Virus record (IMG/VR): IMGVR_UViG_3300025115_000035
Coordinates: 1 to 35,613 of that record
Strand: one strand, 5' to 3'
DNA length: 35,613 bases
Source: a virus
The notes beneath the pieces are model-generated. The model was not told where the DNA came from. It was given only the letters and a program-made list of their open reading frames with translations, and did not search any database. A program made the position numbers and the translations under genes. Shown here in pieces: positions 25,190 to 31,722 of this stretch. The first letter of the stretch is position 1. Every line of letters begins with the position of its first letter.

Positions 25190-25608
25190 CGGATAAAGAA
25201 ATCTTCGATATTGTCGATAAGGCAATTCAGAGGTACGCTGACAGCACGAACACCTTCCTGTCAGCCGAACTGGACAGCGTGAGACACGAGGTCAAGGGAG
25301 TAAAGGAAGAATTTATTGCAATGAACGGACGGCTCCGTGAGGTCTGCGAGTGGAAAGCAAAGCGTGAGGGGGAGCTGAGTGCAAGACACGCCGGACAGAC
25401 AAAGACCATTCAGTGGGCCGGGGTGGTGATAGCATTCATCAGTGTAGCAGTGTTTACTTACTTTAACACCAGGAATCTTTCAGGCAAGGTCAAAAGCGAT
25501 ATCGAAGAGATAAAGCGGGGGGTGCTGCTTCAGAACGAGATGACACTTGAGGAAAGGGGATTCAAAGGGATAGGCCCGGTGAGGGGATTAACCGATACTA
25601 TAAAATGA
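25186..25608 (+). CDS. Membrane protein with coiled coil, lysis module
   Basis: 140 residues: an N-terminal helical part (about 1-70, including a heptad-like stretch around LDSVRHEVKGVKEEFIAMNGRLREV), one transmembrane segment (76-93, IQWAGVVIAFISVAVFTYF-like) and a charged C-terminal tail. It overlaps the amidase by four bases. Similar small anchored proteins lie in lysis cassettes and may act with holins, but the specific role is unknown. Confidence 0.6.
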   Translation: MTDKEIFDIVDKAIQRYADSTNTFLSAELDSVRHEVKGVKEEFIAMNGRLREVCEWKAKREGELSARHAGQTKTIQWAGVVIAFISVAVFTYFNTRNLSGKVKSDIEEIKRGVLLQNEMTLEERGFKGIGPVRGLTDTIK

Positions 25609-26048
25609 TAAACGTAATAATACACATATCGGATTCAGGCTGGGGCAATGCCGTAACAATAGACTCCTGGCACCGCCAGAGGGGAATGAAGATGATAGGC
25701 TATCACTTTGTTATTCTTAACGGACAGGTATCGCCCAAAAGGCATATAAGCTGGCTCGACGGTAAGGTTGAAACAGGACGGCCGCTTGATCTCGATAATG
25801 TAATATCGCCCGATGAAGTAGGGGCTCATGCGCTCGGCTATAACCAGAACTCGATAGGCATTTGCCTGATAGGTCTTCCGGGCAACGCAACCCACTCGCA
25901 AATGTCTTCGCTGCAAACGCTTATTAAACTGATAAAGGACCGGATACCGGATATTGATATCCTTCAGCATTCAGATGTTGATCCGGTTAACAGACCCTAT
26001 TGTGCCAGCCTTACTAAAATACAAATGCAAACCTTAAAATCCTTATAA
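25605..26048 (+). CDS. N-acetylmuramoyl-L-alanine amidase (endolysin)
   Basis: 147-residue amidase_2-type endolysin, the length of T7-lysozyme-like enzymes. Probable zinc ligands are H7 (VIIHISDSGWG), H122 (LQHSDVDP) and C133. GYHFVILNG at 32-40 and NSIGICLIG at 82-90 are family segments. It would cleave the amide bond between muramic acid and L-Ala in peptidoglycan at the end of infection. It lacks a signal peptide and so needs the holin-like protein next to it to reach its substrate. Confidence 0.93.
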   Translation: MINVIIHISDSGWGNAVTIDSWHRQRGMKMIGYHFVILNGQVSPKRHISWLDGKVETGRPLDLDNVISPDEVGAHALGYNQNSIGICLIGLPGNATHSQMSSLQTLIKLIKDRIPDIDILQHSDVDPVNRPYCASLTKIQMQTLKSL

Positions 26049-26049
26049 C

Positions 26050-26367
26050 ATGAAAATCTTTCTTAACTTTTTAGGCATAGTGCTTTACTTCCTGATCAGG
26101 TACAAGAACAGGAAAGATAAAGATGTAAAGTTTTCAGGCACCTTCTGGTTTAACGATAACTGGGTAGAAACTATCGGTACCCTGGTCGTTAACCTTATAC
26201 TTACCCTTCTTATGTTCTATGGAGGCATAACCATCGACCTGAGTAAGTGGGTAACATGGCTGCCCGAAGGTATTGGATTTGTCGGAGATCTCTCCATTTA
26301 TGTACTCATTGGCGCAGTGCTTTCACACGCCGTTTATGAGTTCGTGGCGAAAGAAAAGAAGGGTTAA
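26050..26367 (+). CDS. Putative holin
   Basis: 105 residues with three probable membrane segments (about 3-17, 40-60 and 78-98: FLNFLGIVLYFLI, TLVVNLILTLLMFYGGI, LSIYVLIGAVLSHAVYEF) and a positively charged end (AKEKKG). It starts one base after the amidase stop and ends directly before the spanin-like gene. Size, topology and place fit a holin; the family itself is not recognised. Confidence 0.65.
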   Translation: MKIFLNFLGIVLYFLIRYKNRKDKDVKFSGTFWFNDNWVETIGTLVVNLILTLLMFYGGITIDLSKWVTWLPEGIGFVGDLSIYVLIGAVLSHAVYEFVAKEKKG

Positions 26368-26928
26368 ATGAACAGGCTTAAAGGCTATCTGGTTGCCGGG
26401 GCGGCGATACTGATCCTCTCCGGGTGCCTGTATTTTATGCAGGAGAAGGTGAAAAAGCAGAAGGCGGAGATCCGCAGGCTCGAAAGCAACAACAGCCAGC
26501 TGATGCAGGACAGCGCGGAGATGGTCAAACTCATAATTAAAGAGCGTGAGATTACCGGCAGAACGAGGCGCGAACGCGACAGCCTGGCAAAGCTTCTGAG
26601 CATTAAGCCAAAGGTGATTACCGAATACCGCGAGAAGATAGTTACCCAGGAGATCCGCGTTCCGGTTCCGGTGCCTGTATACCGCCTTAAAGATTCATCA
26701 TACATCGTTAAGGATTATGGTCCGTGCTTTAAATACGAAGGGCTGGCAGTGATAGAGCAGGATAGCATGAGCTTTACCCGGCTGCTGTTTGATTACCGTA
26801 ACAAGGTTTTTGATATCTTCTATTTTAAGCGTAAATTTCCGCTTGTCGGGCGCAAGGTTTTCTACCACGAAAGCCGTGCCGAATGTGGAGGTGTTACAAC
26901 CCGGGAGGTAAAGATTGAGCGGAGGTGA
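26368..26928 (+). CDS. Spanin-like membrane-anchored protein
   Basis: 186 residues. The N-terminus has one hydrophobic segment (5-24) ending in LSGC, so it is either a lipoprotein or a simple anchor. A long charged coiled coil follows (about 25-80), then Val/Pro-rich IRVPVPVPVY and a C-terminal beta region. In this position such proteins are usually spanins, bridging inner and outer membrane to finish lysis of a Gram-negative host. No second spanin gene is visible, so a single-protein spanin is possible. The stop overlaps the first arm-type repeat of the attachment region. Confidence 0.65.
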   Translation: MNRLKGYLVAGAAILILSGCLYFMQEKVKKQKAEIRRLESNNSQLMQDSAEMVKLIIKEREITGRTRRERDSLAKLLSIKPKVITEYREKIVTQEIRVPVPVPVYRLKDSSYIVKDYGPCFKYEGLAVIEQDSMSFTRLLFDYRNKVFDIFYFKRKFPLVGRKVFYHESRAECGGVTTREVKIERR

Positions 26929-26947
26929 CACGCTAAATACACGCTAT
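26928..26947 (+). repeat. Arm-type direct repeat, left copy
   Basis: acacgctaaatacacgctat, 20 bases, identical to 27161-27180. Each copy itself holds two ACACGCT boxes 11 bases apart, one helical turn. The copies lie either side of the tRNA-Pro-like core and next to the integrase, as expected for integrase arm-binding sites. Confidence 0.75.
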
Positions 26948-27007
26948 TGATTTCTCTGTTGTGCCGGATATTGTCATTTCATGGTTAGCGTAGTTGTTTG
27001 ATTGTGG

Positions 27008-27052
27008 TGCATGGGGTGCAAGGGGTCGACCGTTCAAGTCGGTTCACCCCGA
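27008..27052 (+). other. attP: attP core: 3' half of tRNA-Pro(GGG)
   Basis: Read as tRNA, 27011-27017 is a seven-base anticodon loop ATGGGGT with T33, GGG anticodon and G37. Next come the 3' anticodon stem GCAAG, variable loop GGGTC, T-stem GACCG/CGGTT around TTCAAGT, then CACCCCG and A73 at 27052. CACCCCGA is the usual 3' end of bacterial tRNA-Pro. The 5' half (acceptor, D-arm, part of the anticodon stem) is absent. This is what a phage attachment core that re-creates the host tRNA after integration looks like; the tRNA assignment is inference from structure. Confidence 0.75.
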
Positions 27053-27063
27053 CGAGGGTAAGG

Positions 27064-27095
27064 AGCCTGTAAGTTAACAGCTTACGGGCTTTTTT
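27064..27095 (+). terminator. Terminator after the attP core
   Basis: AGCCTGTAAG (27064-27073) and CTTACGGGCT (27081-27090) form a ten-base stem with one G-U pair and seven-base loop, followed by a run of T. It lies 12 bases after the tRNA-like core, so it would serve as terminator for the reconstituted tRNA gene after integration and insulate the integrase from lysis-gene transcription. Confidence 0.85.
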
Positions 27096-27124
27096 ATTTC
27101 ATGTCCTTATTGTCTGGTACAAAT

Positions 27125-27132
27125 TATATTTG
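27125..27132 (+). promoter_or_regulatory. Promoter -7 box for the integrase gene
   Basis: TATATTTG fits the Bacteroidetes -7 consensus TAnnTTTG, 47 bases before the integrase ATG. No good TTG box is seen at the usual -33 spacing. The same 11 bases TATATTTGCTT recur at 29227 before the early genes. The second arm repeat lies between this box and the start codon, so bound integrase may repress its own gene. Confidence 0.5.
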
Positions 27133-27160
27133 CTTGTTTTTGTTCGTTTTTGTACCTTTC

Positions 27161-27180
27161 ACACGCTAAATACACGCTAT
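27161..27180 (+). repeat. Arm-type direct repeat, right copy
   Basis: Second exact copy of the 20-base repeat of 26928-26947, with two ACACGCT boxes 11 bases apart. Its last two bases are the first two of the integrase start codon, so protein binding here could block translation start or transcription. Confidence 0.75.
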
Positions 27181-28384
27181 GCCAGGTATTAAAGCTGTGG
27201 TTAGAAAGGATGAAGTTAATTCTGCCGGCCAGGCAAACATTAAGATCCGTGTATCGCACCGGGGTAAAGTAAGGTACATAGGCACGGCTCATTATATCGA
27301 TCCCAGGTATATGGGACCAGACGGGATTGTTAAGCCTTTGTGCCCCAGCCAGGGTACGTATAACAAAGCCATACTGGCACTGCTTAAAGAATACCAGGAT
27401 ATAATTAACGACATTGAGCAGGTATCTGACATAAGCATGGAGGCACTGATGGTGAAACTAAGGGCAGGCGGATCCGGCGCAAGCTTTACTGATTATATGC
27501 AGCAGAGAATTGCCTCGCTGGCTTCGGAAAGAAGGCACAGTTTAAGAGATCTGTATGCGGTGACACTGAAACACGCCACAGAGTATTCGGGGCAGGAGAG
27601 CATCAGATTTAAAGAAATAACGGTATCGTGGCTGGCAGGGTTTGAAAAGCACCTGAAGATTAACGGCGCATCGGTTAATACCATCCGCAATTATATGTGC
27701 AACATAAGGGCTGTATTCAACCATGCCATCGACAACGGTGTTATTAAACAGGATATGTACCCCTTCAGGAAGTATAGGCCCAGGCAGGAGAAGAAACGGC
27801 CACGGGTGCTGACAATAACAGATCTGAAGGCATTGCTTGCCTACAGGGATAAAACACCCGGGGGACAGAGAAAAGCCATTGACGTATTCTTTTTGATTCT
27901 CTACCTGGGGGGCATAAATTTGAAGGACCTTCTTTATCTGCAACATACGGATCTTGTTAACGGAAGGATAATGTACCGAAGGTTTAAAACAGGCAGGCAA
28001 TACTCGGTGCTGGTTACGCCCCAGGCACGGAAGCTGTTAACCAGGTACAGGGGGAAAAAGTACCTTATTGACCTGATTGAGGTAAAAGAGAAACACACTG
28101 CATCGCACAGGCGAAGCGAGATGGTAAGCGATATACGAAGCAATATAAATGCAAGGCTGAAGATGGTGGGCATAAAGCTGGCACTGCCGGAGAAGCCTAC
28201 CACATACGTGGCCCGATACTCGTTTGCCACAATTGCCTTCTCGGCTGGCGTTGAGCGCGATGTTATAAGAATGATACTCGGCCACGGCATGAACTCGATG
28301 ACCGACCTGTATATCGATTACGGCGAGGCACAGAACAGGTGCGACAAAGCCATGCGGCTTGTTGCCGGTTTACTTAAAAGTTAA
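27179..28384 (+). CDS. int: Tyrosine recombinase, phage integrase
   Basis: 401 residues. N-terminal arm-binding domain (about 1-90, IKIRVSHRGKVRYIGT), core-binding helical domain (about 100-195) and catalytic domain. KTG with a likely catalytic Lys is at 270-272, R346 lies in YVARYSFAT, H369 in LGHGMN, and Y378 in DLYID is the likely nucleophile. In place of the first catalytic Arg the sequence reads YLGGINLKDL, with no Arg. This resembles the Bacteroidetes integrase group that includes IntDOT, which also lacks that Arg. The start sits on the right arm repeat. It would catalyse integration at the tRNA-Pro-like core just upstream. Confidence 0.9.
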   Translation: MPGIKAVVRKDEVNSAGQANIKIRVSHRGKVRYIGTAHYIDPRYMGPDGIVKPLCPSQGTYNKAILALLKEYQDIINDIEQVSDISMEALMVKLRAGGSGASFTDYMQQRIASLASERRHSLRDLYAVTLKHATEYSGQESIRFKEITVSWLAGFEKHLKINGASVNTIRNYMCNIRAVFNHAIDNGVIKQDMYPFRKYRPRQEKKRPRVLTITDLKALLAYRDKTPGGQRKAIDVFFLILYLGGINLKDLLYLQHTDLVNGRIMYRRFKTGRQYSVLVTPQARKLLTRYRGKKYLIDLIEVKEKHTASHRRSEMVSDIRSNINARLKMVGIKLALPEKPTTYVARYSFATIAFSAGVERDVIRMILGHGMNSMTDLYIDYGEAQNRCDKAMRLVAGLLKS

Positions 28385-28721
28385 GTGTAAGCTTTCCGGG
28401 AGAGATCCCGAGCGATGCACTACGGATCCACTTGTCGGCATCGATTGTTATACATACTCCGGCTATTCCGGTAAGGCATCCGGCAATAACTATACCTTTC
28501 TTTACTTTGGGGCTGTTCACTATTGCCAGGTGAGAAACAAGGGCAACGGCTCCTCCTCCCAGAGCAAGAGATATTCCTGTCTGCCGCTGGCTGTAATACT
28601 TTTCAAGATTTTCGCTAACAGCCTTAATATCAGACGAGAGGCTGTCGTTGCCGGCTCTTAACTGTGCCATAACCGATACCGACACGAATACGAAAAGGAA
28701 AACAAGAAGAACCTTTTTCAT
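28374..28721 (-). CDS. Small secreted/membrane protein
   Basis: 115 residues on the - strand, overlapping the end of the integrase gene by 11 bases. A clear signal peptide (MKKVLLVFLFVFVSVSVMA-Q) has a typical Bacteroidota cleavage site. The mature part is helical, with one or two hydrophobic segments (SLALGGGAVALVSHLAIV and GIVIAGCLTGIAGVCITI). It is in the same orientation as the repressor and next to it, so it may be expressed in the lysogen, as an exclusion or surface-changing protein. This role is inferred from position only. Confidence 0.6.
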   Translation of the reverse strand: MKKVLLVFLFVFVSVSVMAQLRAGNDSLSSDIKAVSENLEKYYSQRQTGISLALGGGAVALVSHLAIVNSPKVKKGIVIAGCLTGIAGVCITIDADKWIRSASLGISPGKLTLNF

Positions 28722-28760
28722 GTGTTTGGGTCTAATTACCTGTGTTTCTGTATACTACCT

Positions 28761-29159
28761 TTAACCTGCAAGCGCGTTTACTTTTTTTAGGCACTCGATA
28801 TAAAGCTCCTGCAGTTCGATAACTTTTAAGCGCAGGTCTTTATTCTCATCGTCCTTTTTTTTGCACTCTGCACATACCAAGTTATACTTTTCGCTCTTCT
28901 CATTCAAAATCTCAGGTGGCTCCTTCTCCTTTTTGCCTGTTAATAACTTTGGTAATCTACCTTCAACGAGCCAGTCGGGATTTACATGCGGGTAAGTCTC
29001 AACAATTCGTTTCAGTACATATCTGCTTATCGCCCGTTTGTCTTTTAATATATCGTAAATGGTTGCTGCCGTGGGCAATCCGATACCTATGGCAAATGAG
29101 TGAGGCGATTCGAGCAGCTCGTTAATAAGCTCCTGTAATCTGCTCCCCTGGGTTGACAT
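28761..29159 (-). CDS. CI-like phage repressor (HTH)
   Basis: 132 residues. The N-terminal 65 (SRLQELINELLESPHSFAIGIGLPTAATIYDILKDKRAISRYVLKRIVETYPHVNPDWLVEG-like) form the helix-turn-helix region common in Bacteroidota phage repressors, with the YPxVNPDWL ending. The C-terminus has a C-x2-C pair (VCAECKKK) and a coiled coil (about 99-128) that could dimerise. It has no LexA-type protease domain, so induction must work otherwise. It is divergent from the early operon across a 122-base region with repeats. Confidence 0.8.
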   Translation of the reverse strand: MSTQGSRLQELINELLESPHSFAIGIGLPTAATIYDILKDKRAISRYVLKRIVETYPHVNPDWLVEGRLPKLLTGKKEKEPPEILNEKSEKYNLVCAECKKKDDENKDLRLKVIELQELYIECLKKVNALAG

Positions 29160-29281
29160 TTCATTCAGTGATTAATTGTTAATAACTTTTATTGCTTATT
29201 ATTGCTTATAATTAACAACGAGTATATATATTTGCTTTAGCGAAGTAAAGATATAACTATAATTATTAAAAGTCAATTAAA
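29160..29281. promoter_or_regulatory. Divergent promoter/operator region
   Basis: The 122 bases between repressor and early genes are very AT-rich. On the + strand TATATTTG at 29227-29234 is a good -7 box for the early operon. On the - strand TATCTTTA (complement of 29247-29254) may serve the repressor. A ten-base unit TTATTGCTTA is repeated twice head to tail at 29189-29208. An eight-base inverted repeat TTGTTAAT/ATTAACAA (29176-29183, 29211-29218) flanks it symmetrically. These are the best operator candidates for the CI-like protein. Confidence 0.6.
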
Positions 29282-29536
29282 ATGAGCGGTAAAGTTCAGG
29301 GTGTAAGAACAGGGGGCTTCAGGGATGCTTATCTGAGCCTTCCGGCTAACAAACTGAAAGCATTCAGGGCTTTGGTGTGTGAAAGCTGCGGGTGGACAGA
29401 GTTTACCTGGGGTAATAAACTGAATGGCCGTTCGAGTATACGCAAGCTCGAGGCGGCAGTGCTCGAAGCCGAGTTTGCAAAGTTCGATATCGATCCGTGG
29501 ACAGGAGCAAGGCTAACCGAAAAACTATCTGCATAA
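29282..29536 (+). CDS. First early gene, small hypothetical protein
   Basis: 84 residues, directly behind the divergent promoter region, the position of cro-like or antirepressor genes. It has an ACESCGWTEF-like Cys pair (VCESCGWTEFTW) in the middle and a helical basic region (NGRSSIRKLEAAVLEAEF). I cannot assign a DNA-binding family. Its stop overlaps the next ATG. Confidence 0.6.
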   Translation: MSGKVQGVRTGGFRDAYLSLPANKLKAFRALVCESCGWTEFTWGNKLNGRSSIRKLEAAVLEAEFAKFDIDPWTGARLTEKLSA

Positions 29537-29769
29537 TGGAAGGACTAAATCAGTTACAGTTAAGGCTTCAGCGCAAATGTATAAGGCTGAAGTCAGAGAA
29601 CCAGGATCTGAAAACAATAAATCATTCGCTGGCTTTTCAGAACCTGAAGATGCGGCAGGAGCTGCAGGTGCTTGCTATGCACCCCGGATCGGCAGCCGCC
29701 GAAAAGATACTGCACCGCTACCGCGTTAAGCAGTCGATTATTGAAGAAGTTAAGCAACAGATTAACTGA
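29536..29769 (+). CDS. Small coiled-coil protein, early region
   Basis: 77 residues from the ATG in the previous stop codon; a longer frame from a GTG at 29497 is less likely. Nearly all helix with heptad-like spacing (LNQLQLRLQRKCIRLKSENQDLKTINHSLAFQNLKMRQELQVL), and basic overall. Could be a small regulatory or accessory protein. The tRNA gene follows six bases after its stop. Confidence 0.55.
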   Translation: MEGLNQLQLRLQRKCIRLKSENQDLKTINHSLAFQNLKMRQELQVLAMHPGSAAAEKILHRYRVKQSIIEEVKQQIN

Positions 29770-29775
29770 TTAAAC

Positions 29776-29847
29776 CGCGCGGTGGAGCAGAGGCAGCTCG
29801 TCAGGTTCATGGCCTGAAGGTCGGAGGTTCGATCCCTCCCTGCGCAA
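29776..29847 (+). tRNA. Initiator-like tRNA-Met (CAT)
   Basis: Full cloverleaf: acceptor CGCGCGG/CTGCGCA, D-stem GAGC/GCTC, anticodon stem TCAGG/CCTGA around TTCATGG (anticodon CAT, 29808-29810), variable loop AGGTC, T-stem GGAGG/CCTCC around TTCGATC. Two initiator hallmarks are present: an unpaired C1-A72 at the acceptor end and A11-T24 in the D-stem. The third hallmark, three G-C pairs in the anticodon stem, is only partly kept (A-T at 29-41), and positions 37-38 are GG instead of AA. CCA is not encoded. It lies inside the early operon between two genes. Confidence 0.85.
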
Positions 29848-29871
29848 CAAGGTATAACCAATACTAACGAG

Positions 29872-30279
29872 GTGAAAAAAGCAATTATGTCAATCTTTTT
29901 TCTCGTAATAACAACCCTCCTTTTCTCACCCGGTGCAAGATACATCGATGTGGCAGCACCGGAAAAGACAGATCCGTGGCAGAATCTTATTAATGCCATA
30001 GGAAAGGTGGAATGCAATTACGATACCACAGCTGTTAACCAGAAGGAACAGGCCTACGGCTTCTTCCAGGTGAGACAGGTAAGGCTCGACGATTACCGTA
30101 AGAGAACAGGAATACACTACTCGCTTGCCGATATGCTCGATTACAGCAAGGCAAAGCGGGTTTTTATGTTTTATGCCTGGCAGTACGGCCCTTACGATTA
30201 CGAGGGTATAGCAAAGCGATGGAACGGATCGGGGCCCATGACAGAGATTTACTGGCAGAAAGTTAAGCGATACCTATGA
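29872..30279 (+). CDS. Secreted lytic-transglycosylase-like protein
   Basis: 135 residues from a GTG after an ACGAGG site; the ATG at 29887 would still give a signal peptide. Signal peptide about 1-23 (IFFLVITTLLFSPGA). The mature part resembles the SLT/lysozyme-like fold: KVECNYD with a candidate catalytic Glu at 47, AYGFFQV (61-67) and a late RWNGSG (116-121). It would cut peptidoglycan in the periplasm. It is not with the lysis genes but in the early region, so it may aid lysogen or early-infection processes. Confidence 0.7.
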   Translation: MKKAIMSIFFLVITTLLFSPGARYIDVAAPEKTDPWQNLINAIGKVECNYDTTAVNQKEQAYGFFQVRQVRLDDYRKRTGIHYSLADMLDYSKAKRVFMFYAWQYGPYDYEGIAKRWNGSGPMTEIYWQKVKRYL

Positions 30280-30533
30280 GCGAGGCGGAGCTGGAAGCGA
30301 TAATCAAAAGGACCGTTGCAGAAACCCTGCGCGAAATGGGGATAAGACCGGCAGATGTTAAGCCGTGGTTATCGCAGAACAAAGCATCGAAGCTGGTGGG
30401 AAGGAAAAGGCTCGAGAGGGCAATGAGGGAAGGAAGGGTTGAGTTTCGCAAGCTGAATCCCGGAATGAGGAACAGCAGGGTGAACGTGTCGGTGCGTGAT
30501 GTGATGAAACTGATTAAACAACCTGAGATATGA
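30276..30533 (+). CDS. Small putative DNA-binding protein
   Basis: 85 residues, coupled to the previous gene by ATGA. It has an N-terminal helix (SEAELEAIIKRTVAETLREMGI) and a basic helix-turn-helix-like part (LSQNKASKLVGRKRLERAMREGRVEFRKLN) similar to excisionase/MerR-type short regulators in layout. It ends with a second helix. Role as excisionase or early regulator is possible but unproven. Confidence 0.55.
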   Translation: MSEAELEAIIKRTVAETLREMGIRPADVKPWLSQNKASKLVGRKRLERAMREGRVEFRKLNPGMRNSRVNVSVRDVMKLIKQPEI

Positions 30534-30826
30534 AGATCTACATTGCCGGGCAGGTTACCGGCCTCGAGCGAGACAAAGTTGAGAAAGGCTTTAAACGCGG
30601 AGAAACACTGCTGCGAAGCATGAACCACGAACCGGTTAACCCGCTCGACTATATTCCGCCAACCTACTCGCAGAAAGATGCCATGAAGTTCCTCGTTCCG
30701 CTTATGCTTACCTGCGACGGGGTGCTGATGCTTATGAACTGGGAACTGAGCGAAGGAGCAAAGATTGAATTTGCCCTGGCATACTATACAGGGCTTGCTG
30801 TTATGCTTGAAGAGGATTTTGAATAA
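30530..30826 (+). CDS. DUF4406-like nucleoside-deoxyribosyltransferase-type protein
   Basis: 98 residues: MKIYIAGQVTG at the start, FKRGETLLRSMNHEPVNPLDYIPP, then LTCDGVLMLMNWELSEGAKIEFALAYYTGLAVMLE. This is the pattern of DUF4406, a Rossmann-like family related to nucleoside 2-deoxyribosyltransferases, frequent in phages. The conserved Glu/Asp in SEGAKIEF and CDGV fit. It may act on nucleotides, but activity for this family is not established. Confidence 0.8.
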   Translation: MKIYIAGQVTGLERDKVEKGFKRGETLLRSMNHEPVNPLDYIPPTYSQKDAMKFLVPLMLTCDGVLMLMNWELSEGAKIEFALAYYTGLAVMLEEDFE

Positions 30827-30841
30827 CTAATCTTAGATTAT

Positions 30842-31408
30842 ATGACAACCGACAAAAAGGCCATACAGCAGCACGTGCTGGAAGCCATTAACCGCGAAGA
30901 GGTGGCAAACAGAGAAGCTGCCCGATTACTGAACATCCATCCGTGCTATATTAGCATGCTGAAAAGCGAAAAACAGTGGGACGGAATAACGCCGAAAATA
31001 TGGGCCCGTTTTGAGGAGTTCCACCAGTCGAGAGGCACCCTCCGGGAGTTCCACAAACCCGACGACGAGCCCGTTAACGCTTTCTTTAACTGCATACCCA
31101 AAGATAAGGATGCCCCGCCACAGAAAGAGAAGCCGCGTATGGGGCCGGAAGCTTACAAGGAATACAAAAAGAAGGCGAAGGCACTGAAGAAGCTAATTGA
31201 CAGCACTCCCAATAACCCTATACCGGCACTGCCCGATGATGAGATTCAGAGGCTCAATAAAAAGTTCGAGGAGGTTTATCTTCTCCTGGATAAGGCCATG
31301 AACGACATAGCCTTTCTGAAGGGACAGCATGAGGCAGAAAAGGTGCTTCCGGTTCAGCTAAAAGAGGGATTGCAGGGAACACAGCTTGTAATAAACGTTT
31401 ACCGATGA
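30842..31408 (+). CDS. HTH protein with charged tail
   Basis: 188 residues. The N-terminal 45 (HVLEAINREEVANREAARLLNIHPCYISMLKSEKQWDGI) form a helix-turn-helix, with helix 3 around HPCYISMLKSEK. A Lys/Pro/Asp-rich linker follows and then helices (PALPDDEIQRLNKKFEEVYLLLDKAMNDIAFLKGQ) that could oligomerise. Likely an early DNA-binding regulator or replication accessory. The stop overlaps the next start. Confidence 0.65.
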   Translation: MTTDKKAIQQHVLEAINREEVANREAARLLNIHPCYISMLKSEKQWDGITPKIWARFEEFHQSRGTLREFHKPDDEPVNAFFNCIPKDKDAPPQKEKPRMGPEAYKEYKKKAKALKKLIDSTPNNPIPALPDDEIQRLNKKFEEVYLLLDKAMNDIAFLKGQHEAEKVLPVQLKEGLQGTQLVINVYR

Positions 31409-31722
31409 GCACAGGGAGCCATACAGCCGGGTTGCAGCTCGATATTTTTCACAACACCATTCACCTTAACGGCAAGGAGCTGCGCCAGGCAAAGCTGACG
31501 GCCGCCGGCCAGTGCAGGGTTATTTACGACTTCTTCAGGGGTAACCCCGCACAGTCGTTCACGCCATTCGATGTACAGCAGCATGCAAACATGCACCGCA
31601 CACCCATTACCAGCATACGCAGGGCAATAAACACACTAACGGTTAACGGCCTGCTCATAAAAACCGAGGTTATGCGCGAAGGACAGTACGGAGTAAAGAA
31701 CCACACCTGGAGGCTGGCATGA
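31405..31722 (+). CDS. Winged-helix-like early protein
   Basis: 105 residues. The segment AGQCRVIYDFFRGNPAQSFTPFDVQQHANMHRTPITSIRRAINTLTVNGLLIKTE has the alternating helix pattern of a winged helix with a recognition helix in PITSIRRAINTL and a wing around VMREGQYGVKNHTW. It is overlapped by both neighbours. Similar small proteins in phage early regions help replication or regulation. Confidence 0.6.
   Translation: MSTGSHTAGLQLDIFHNTIHLNGKELRQAKLTAAGQCRVIYDFFRGNPAQSFTPFDVQQHANMHRTPITSIRRAINTLTVNGLLIKTEVMREGQYGVKNHTWRLA

Noticed and set aside
26948-27060. Complete tRNA gene at the attachment site
   Set aside because: Only the half from the anticodon stem to the 3' end is present; no matching acceptor 5' strand or D-arm lies upstream.
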